From NCBI GenBank assembly GCA_037128705.1, contig JBAXVX010000001.1, forward strand, positions 62,001 through 126,000: 64,000 nucleotides of DNA. The letters are read 5' to 3'. Below, one piece after another: positions 61,157 through 64,000 of the stretch. The DNA comes from CAIVAT01 sp037128705. Lineage in GTDB: Bacteria; Bacteroidota; Bacteroidia; Bacteroidales; FEN-979. Made by a program: the position numbers and the translations under genes. The notes beneath the pieces are model-generated. The model saw only the letters and a program-made list of their open reading frames with translations, was not told the DNA's origin and searched no databases. The stretch's first letter is position 1, and each line of letters starts with the position of its first letter.

Positions 61157-62578
61157 ATGGAAAACCTCACTTTATCGGACACCCTGAAATTTAAGGTAGC
61201 TGATATGTCCCTGGCTGAATGGGGGCGCAAAGAAATTGAAATCGCCGAAAAAGAGATGCCGGGATTGATGGCAATCCGTAAAAAACATGCTGTAGAAAAA
61301 CCACTGAAAGGCGCCCGGATAAGCGGCTCCCTTCACATGACCATACAGACGGCCGTACTGATTGAGACCCTCATCGAACTGGGTGCCGATGTACGCTGGG
61401 CCAGCTGCAACATATTTTCCACACAGGATCACGCTGCAGCAGCCATTGCGGCCAAAGGGATCCCCGTATTTGCCTGGAAAGGTGAATCCCTTGGTGAGTA
61501 TTGGTGGTGTACCCACATGGCCCTGAGTTTTCCGGGAGGAAAGGGACCGAACCTGATCGTTGATGACGGGGGTGATGCCACGATGATGATCCACAAGGGT
61601 TTTGAAGTGGAGAAGAACCCTGATTTGCTGAAACATGGAACTGAAAATGCCGATGAAAAGGCCTTCATGAAACAGTTGCAGGACATTTATGTTGAGGATA
61701 AGACCCGGTGGTCCCGTACAGTTGCCGAATGGAAAGGGGTGTCGGAAGAGACCACCACCGGCGTGCACCGGTTATACCAGATGAAGGAAAAAGGGGCGTT
61801 GCTGGTTCCGGCCATCAACGTAAACGACTCCGTAACAAAGTCGAAATTTGACAACCTTTATGGTTGCCGCGAATCACTGGCCGACGGTATTAAACGTGCA
61901 ACCGATGTAATGATCGCCGGCAAGGTGGTCGTGGTCCTCGGCTATGGCGACGTCGGAAAGGGATGCGCCCATTCGATGCGCTCCTATGGCGCCCGCGTGA
62001 TTGTCACCGAAATCGACCCCATTTGCGCCCTCCAGGCTGCCATGGAAGGATTCCAGGTAACCAGCATCGAGGATGCGCTCAGCGAAGGTAACATCTATGT
62101 AACCACCACCGGGAACAAGGATGTCATCACTGCGGAACATTTATCCAGGATGAAGGATCAGTCCATTGTTTGCAACATAGGCCATTTTGATAACGAGATC
62201 CAGGTTGAACAGCTGACCAACTGGCCCGGCATCAACAAGATCAACATCAAGCCCCAGGTCGACAAGTATGTTTACGCCGACGGTAAAGCCATATATCTTC
62301 TTGCCGAAGGCCGACTGGTAAATCTGGGATGTGCTACCGGACATCCATCGTTCGTGATGTCGAACTCATTTACCAACCAAACCCTGGCACAGCTCGATCT
62401 CTGGCAGCATACCTATGAGGTGGATGTTTACAGGTTGCCCAAGCGTCTTGACGAAGAGGTGGCCAGGTTGCACCTCGAACAGATCGGCGTGAAATTAACC
62501 AAACTCACCAGGGAGCAGGCTGACTATCTGAATGTGAATGTGGATGGACCGTACAAACCGGAACATTACAGGTACTAA
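61157..62578 (+). CDS. ahcY: S-adenosylhomocysteine hydrolase
   Basis: 473 aa. Substrate-binding segments SGSLHMTIQTAVLIETL and CNIFSTQDHAAAAIA; NAD loop GYGDVGKGCAHSMRSYGARV; Lys/His chemistry around ATGHPSFVMSNSF and a C-terminal VNVDGPYKPEHYRY that closes the NAD site of the next subunit. Converts SAH to adenosine and homocysteine, feeding metH 0.8 kb away. Divergent from the PPTase gene with only about 110 bp between. Own promoter; no SAM or SAH riboswitch seen. Confidence 0.96.
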   Translation: MENLTLSDTLKFKVADMSLAEWGRKEIEIAEKEMPGLMAIRKKHAVEKPLKGARISGSLHMTIQTAVLIETLIELGADVRWASCNIFSTQDHAAAAIAAKGIPVFAWKGESLGEYWWCTHMALSFPGGKGPNLIVDDGGDATMMIHKGFEVEKNPDLLKHGTENADEKAFMKQLQDIYVEDKTRWSRTVAEWKGVSEETTTGVHRLYQMKEKGALLVPAINVNDSVTKSKFDNLYGCRESLADGIKRATDVMIAGKVVVVLGYGDVGKGCAHSMRSYGARVIVTEIDPICALQAAMEGFQVTSIEDALSEGNIYVTTTGNKDVITAEHLSRMKDQSIVCNIGHFDNEIQVEQLTNWPGINKINIKPQVDKYVYADGKAIYLLAEGRLVNLGCATGHPSFVMSNSFTNQTLAQLDLWQHTYEVDVYRLPKRLDEEVARLHLEQIGVKLTKLTREQADYLNVNVDGPYKPEHYRY

Positions 62579-62595
62579 ATTTTCGAGCAGTAAAT

Positions 62596-63045
62596 CTAGT
62601 TGTTTATATACAACAGGTTTCCGTCGTACATCGTCTGATATTGTTTGAGGGGGAAATGCGAAGGCCCTTCGTAAGGAGTTCCGTCGGTCATGATGAACTT
62701 TGATCCGCAGATGGGGCAGGCACAGGTAATCCCGGAGGCCTCCACCTTGACCTGGGCCCCGGTGGTAAGCGGATCGTTGGGGCAGGCCCGTTCAAAAGCG
62801 ACAAACTCATCCATCGACTTGCGGAAAATGAGTATTCCGTTGTACCCTCCGTACACTGTTTCCCAGCCATTTACTGAATTGAGATGAATGTACTGGGTTC
62901 CGTTCGGGTTCAGGCTGAAGTTTACATAAACGTAGGGAATCTCGGTTTGCTGCTCCTCCTTTGTACAGGAAGCCGAAACGAAAATAAGGATTCCCGCTGC
63001 CAGGAATAAATTTAAAAATACAGGGAAAATACGGTTTGACATCAT
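62596..63045 (-). CDS. Rieske-fold-like lipoprotein with altered metal ligands
   Basis: 149 aa. Lipobox FVSASCTKE (C27). The C-terminal part has the Rieske layout, but where C-x-H and C-x-x-H bind [2Fe-2S] it reads FERACPNDP (C88, N90) and TCACPICGSKF (C108, C110, C113), followed by the usual GPSHFPLKQY. The two His ligands are Asn and Cys, so it may bind iron with cysteines or have lost the cluster. Such variants are frequent small lipoproteins in Bacteroidota. Convergent with ahcY. Confidence 0.7.
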   Translation of the reverse strand: MMSNRIFPVFLNLFLAAGILIFVSASCTKEEQQTEIPYVYVNFSLNPNGTQYIHLNSVNGWETVYGGYNGILIFRKSMDEFVAFERACPNDPLTTGAQVKVEASGITCACPICGSKFIMTDGTPYEGPSHFPLKQYQTMYDGNLLYINN

Positions 63046-63130
63046 ACAAAAATCGTCAAATAAACGTTAGTGTCTATACAAAAAGTATATTTTTACCCTT
63101 TATTTTTCAGAATATAACTTGAAAGGGCAT

Positions 63131-63388
63131 ATGATTTTCAAAAGAAAATGGTTGCTTTTTTTATGGATGGTTGCAGTCCTTCCGTTCCTGATCTCCTTTA
63201 CCTCCCCTCAGGAGTCCCGTGTAAACCAGAAAAAAATTGAGCGAAATCGGGCAAAAAAGGAAAAAGAGGCTAAAAAACAATATAATGATGCCGTGAAACG
63301 GCACCATAACATGCAGACAAAAGAGACCAAAGCAAGGATGAAACAAACAAAAAAAGAATCAAAAAGCGCCACCCCGATCAACCGCTGA
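63131..63388 (+). CDS. Small basic membrane-anchored protein, function unknown
   Basis: 85 aa from the ATG at 63131; a TTG at 63119 also opens the frame. One hydrophobic segment (WLLFLWMVAVLPFLISF) then a very Lys/Arg/Gln-rich tail (NQKKIERNRAKKEKEAKKQY) of predicted coil. It resembles small Bacteroidota proteins of unknown role; no family assigned. It is a separate unit with AT-rich flanks and no clear terminator. Confidence 0.55.
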   Translation: MIFKRKWLLFLWMVAVLPFLISFTSPQESRVNQKKIERNRAKKEKEAKKQYNDAVKRHHNMQTKETKARMKQTKKESKSATPINR

Positions 63389-63586
63389 TTTTTTGATTTT
63401 GACCCTCCCTTATTCCTGTTTTACCGATCGTCTAAAACGGTTCATACAAAAGAATATAAACTAATTTAGAATGGTTATATATTTGATTAAGCCGTCAAAT
63501 ATTTTTTAATTCTGTTTTAAAAAATTACTATTTTTACCGCCTTTAAGTATAACGCGCATTGATAATCTAACATAAAATTGTATGGT

Positions 63587-64000
63587 ATGTTAAGAAATTT
63601 ACTATTGACTATTGGTTTTGTACTGACAACAAGTTTGTTGGTATTTTCACAAACCGGATCCGGAACCCTCAAGGGAAAAATCGTTGACAAGCAGACTAAA
63701 GAACCGATCTCCTTCGCCAATATTGTGGTTGAAGTAGGAGGCGTTCAGGTTGGAGGATCTACATCCGATTTTGATGGAAATTTCCAGATCAAACCGATTC
63801 CCCCGGGAAAAGTGGATTTGAAAGCCAGTTTTGTAGGTTACAAGCCTTTTATGTACAAGGGCGTGATTATCATGCCCGATAAGATCACTTTCCAGGATTT
63901 GCAGTTGGAGGTCTCAACCACAACGCTCCAGGAAATTGAAGTGGTGGAGTACAAGGTTCCCCTCATTTCCAAAGACCAGACCACCTCAGGGGGTACCGTA
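63587..64000 (+). CDS. TonB-dependent receptor-like protein with CarboxypepD_reg domain, 3' partial
   Basis: 138 codons from the ATG at 63587 to the window edge. Signal peptide ending LLVFSQTGSG, then a carboxypeptidase regulatory-like domain: GTLKGKIVDKQTKEPISFAN, TSDFDGNFQIKPIPPGKVDL, ASFVGYKPFMYKG. The segment LQEIEVVEYKVPLISKDQTT is the usual linker before a TonB plug. So it is most likely the start of a TonB-dependent outer membrane receptor, though other outer membrane proteins carry this domain. An earlier ATG at 63582 is out of frame and stops at once. The rest is off the window. Confidence 0.75.
   Translation, partial: MLRNLLLTIGFVLTTSLLVFSQTGSGTLKGKIVDKQTKEPISFANIVVEVGGVQVGGSTSDFDGNFQIKPIPPGKVDLKASFVGYKPFMYKGVIIMPDKITFQDLQLEVSTTTLQEIEVVEYKVPLISKDQTTSGGTV

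Noticed and set aside
60389..61157. SAM, SAH or cobalamin riboswitch near metH/ahcY
   Set aside because: The gaps are too short (about 110 bp or less), and no conserved aptamer core such as a B12 box was seen.

Overview
The window looks like a chromosomal segment of an uncultured-type Bacteroidota (Bacteroidales/Marinilabiliales-like). Evidence: an ECF sigma / FecR / STN-type TonB-dependent receptor / DUF4249 locus, several promoters of the TAnnTTTG class, an HME-RND pump fused to its outer-membrane partner, FISUMP and NHLP-leader proteins, and almost no Shine-Dalgarno sequences. There is no rRNA, CRISPR array, phage or intact insertion sequence.

Bases 1-10.6 kb and 16.7-22.0 kb hold a split purine/hydantoin catabolic locus of the yge/ssnA/hyuA/xdhD type, known from E. 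coli and from anaerobic urate- and purine-degrading gut bacteria. Rightward: two fold-type II PLP enzymes, an FAD-less [2Fe-2S]-molybdopterin hydroxylase, an SsnA-like amidohydrolase and a dihydropyrimidinase (HyuA). Leftward: the knotted carbamoyltransferase YgeW, the M20 hydrolase YgeY and, beyond a metal-efflux operon, a full-length xanthine dehydrogenase with XdhC and a MocA-like nucleotidyltransferase. Together they would open the purine ring, strip ureido groups and release ammonia and carbamoyl phosphate. The usual diaminopropionate ammonia-lyase YgeX is not seen; the two PLP enzymes may stand in for it. The wedged operon (10.6-16.7 kb, leftward) encodes a Cys-rich small protein, a Czc-type RND pump fused to a TolC-like protein, and a lipoprotein adaptor.

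Bases 22-31.5 kb carry two small envelope proteins, a long-chain acyl-CoA synthetase, and the sigma / anti-sigma / TonB receptor / DUF4249 / lipoprotein signalling locus. Bases 31.5-39.1 kb form a leftward leucine-degradation operon: acyl-CoA dehydrogenase, two HMG-CoA-lyase-family proteins, both methylcrotonyl-CoA carboxylase subunits, and an enoyl-CoA hydratase. Bases 39.2-43.1 kb hold a hydrolase-dead RelA-type (p)ppGpp synthetase and an ABC exporter; 43.1-46.8 kb hold a cold-shock protein, a DEAD-box helicase, a bacterial GH47 mannosidase homologue and a cytidylate-kinase-like protein.

A tRNA-Pro/tRNA-Thr unit with promoter and terminator (46.9-47.2 kb) borders a more AT-rich stretch. This contains a five-PAS histidine kinase, a tiny secreted repeat protein and an orphan NHLP-family RiPP precursor. 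From 52.2 kb come a FISUMP lipoprotein, an SRPBCC protein, a DPP-IV-type peptidase and a methyl-cycle block (metF, metH, a phosphopantetheinyl transferase, ahcY). The right edge has a Rieske-like lipoprotein, a small basic protein and the start of another TonB receptor. Short-period tandem repeats (TCGTCATT, ATCGTAA, CGTGACG types) recur at gene 3' ends and often supply the stop codon.
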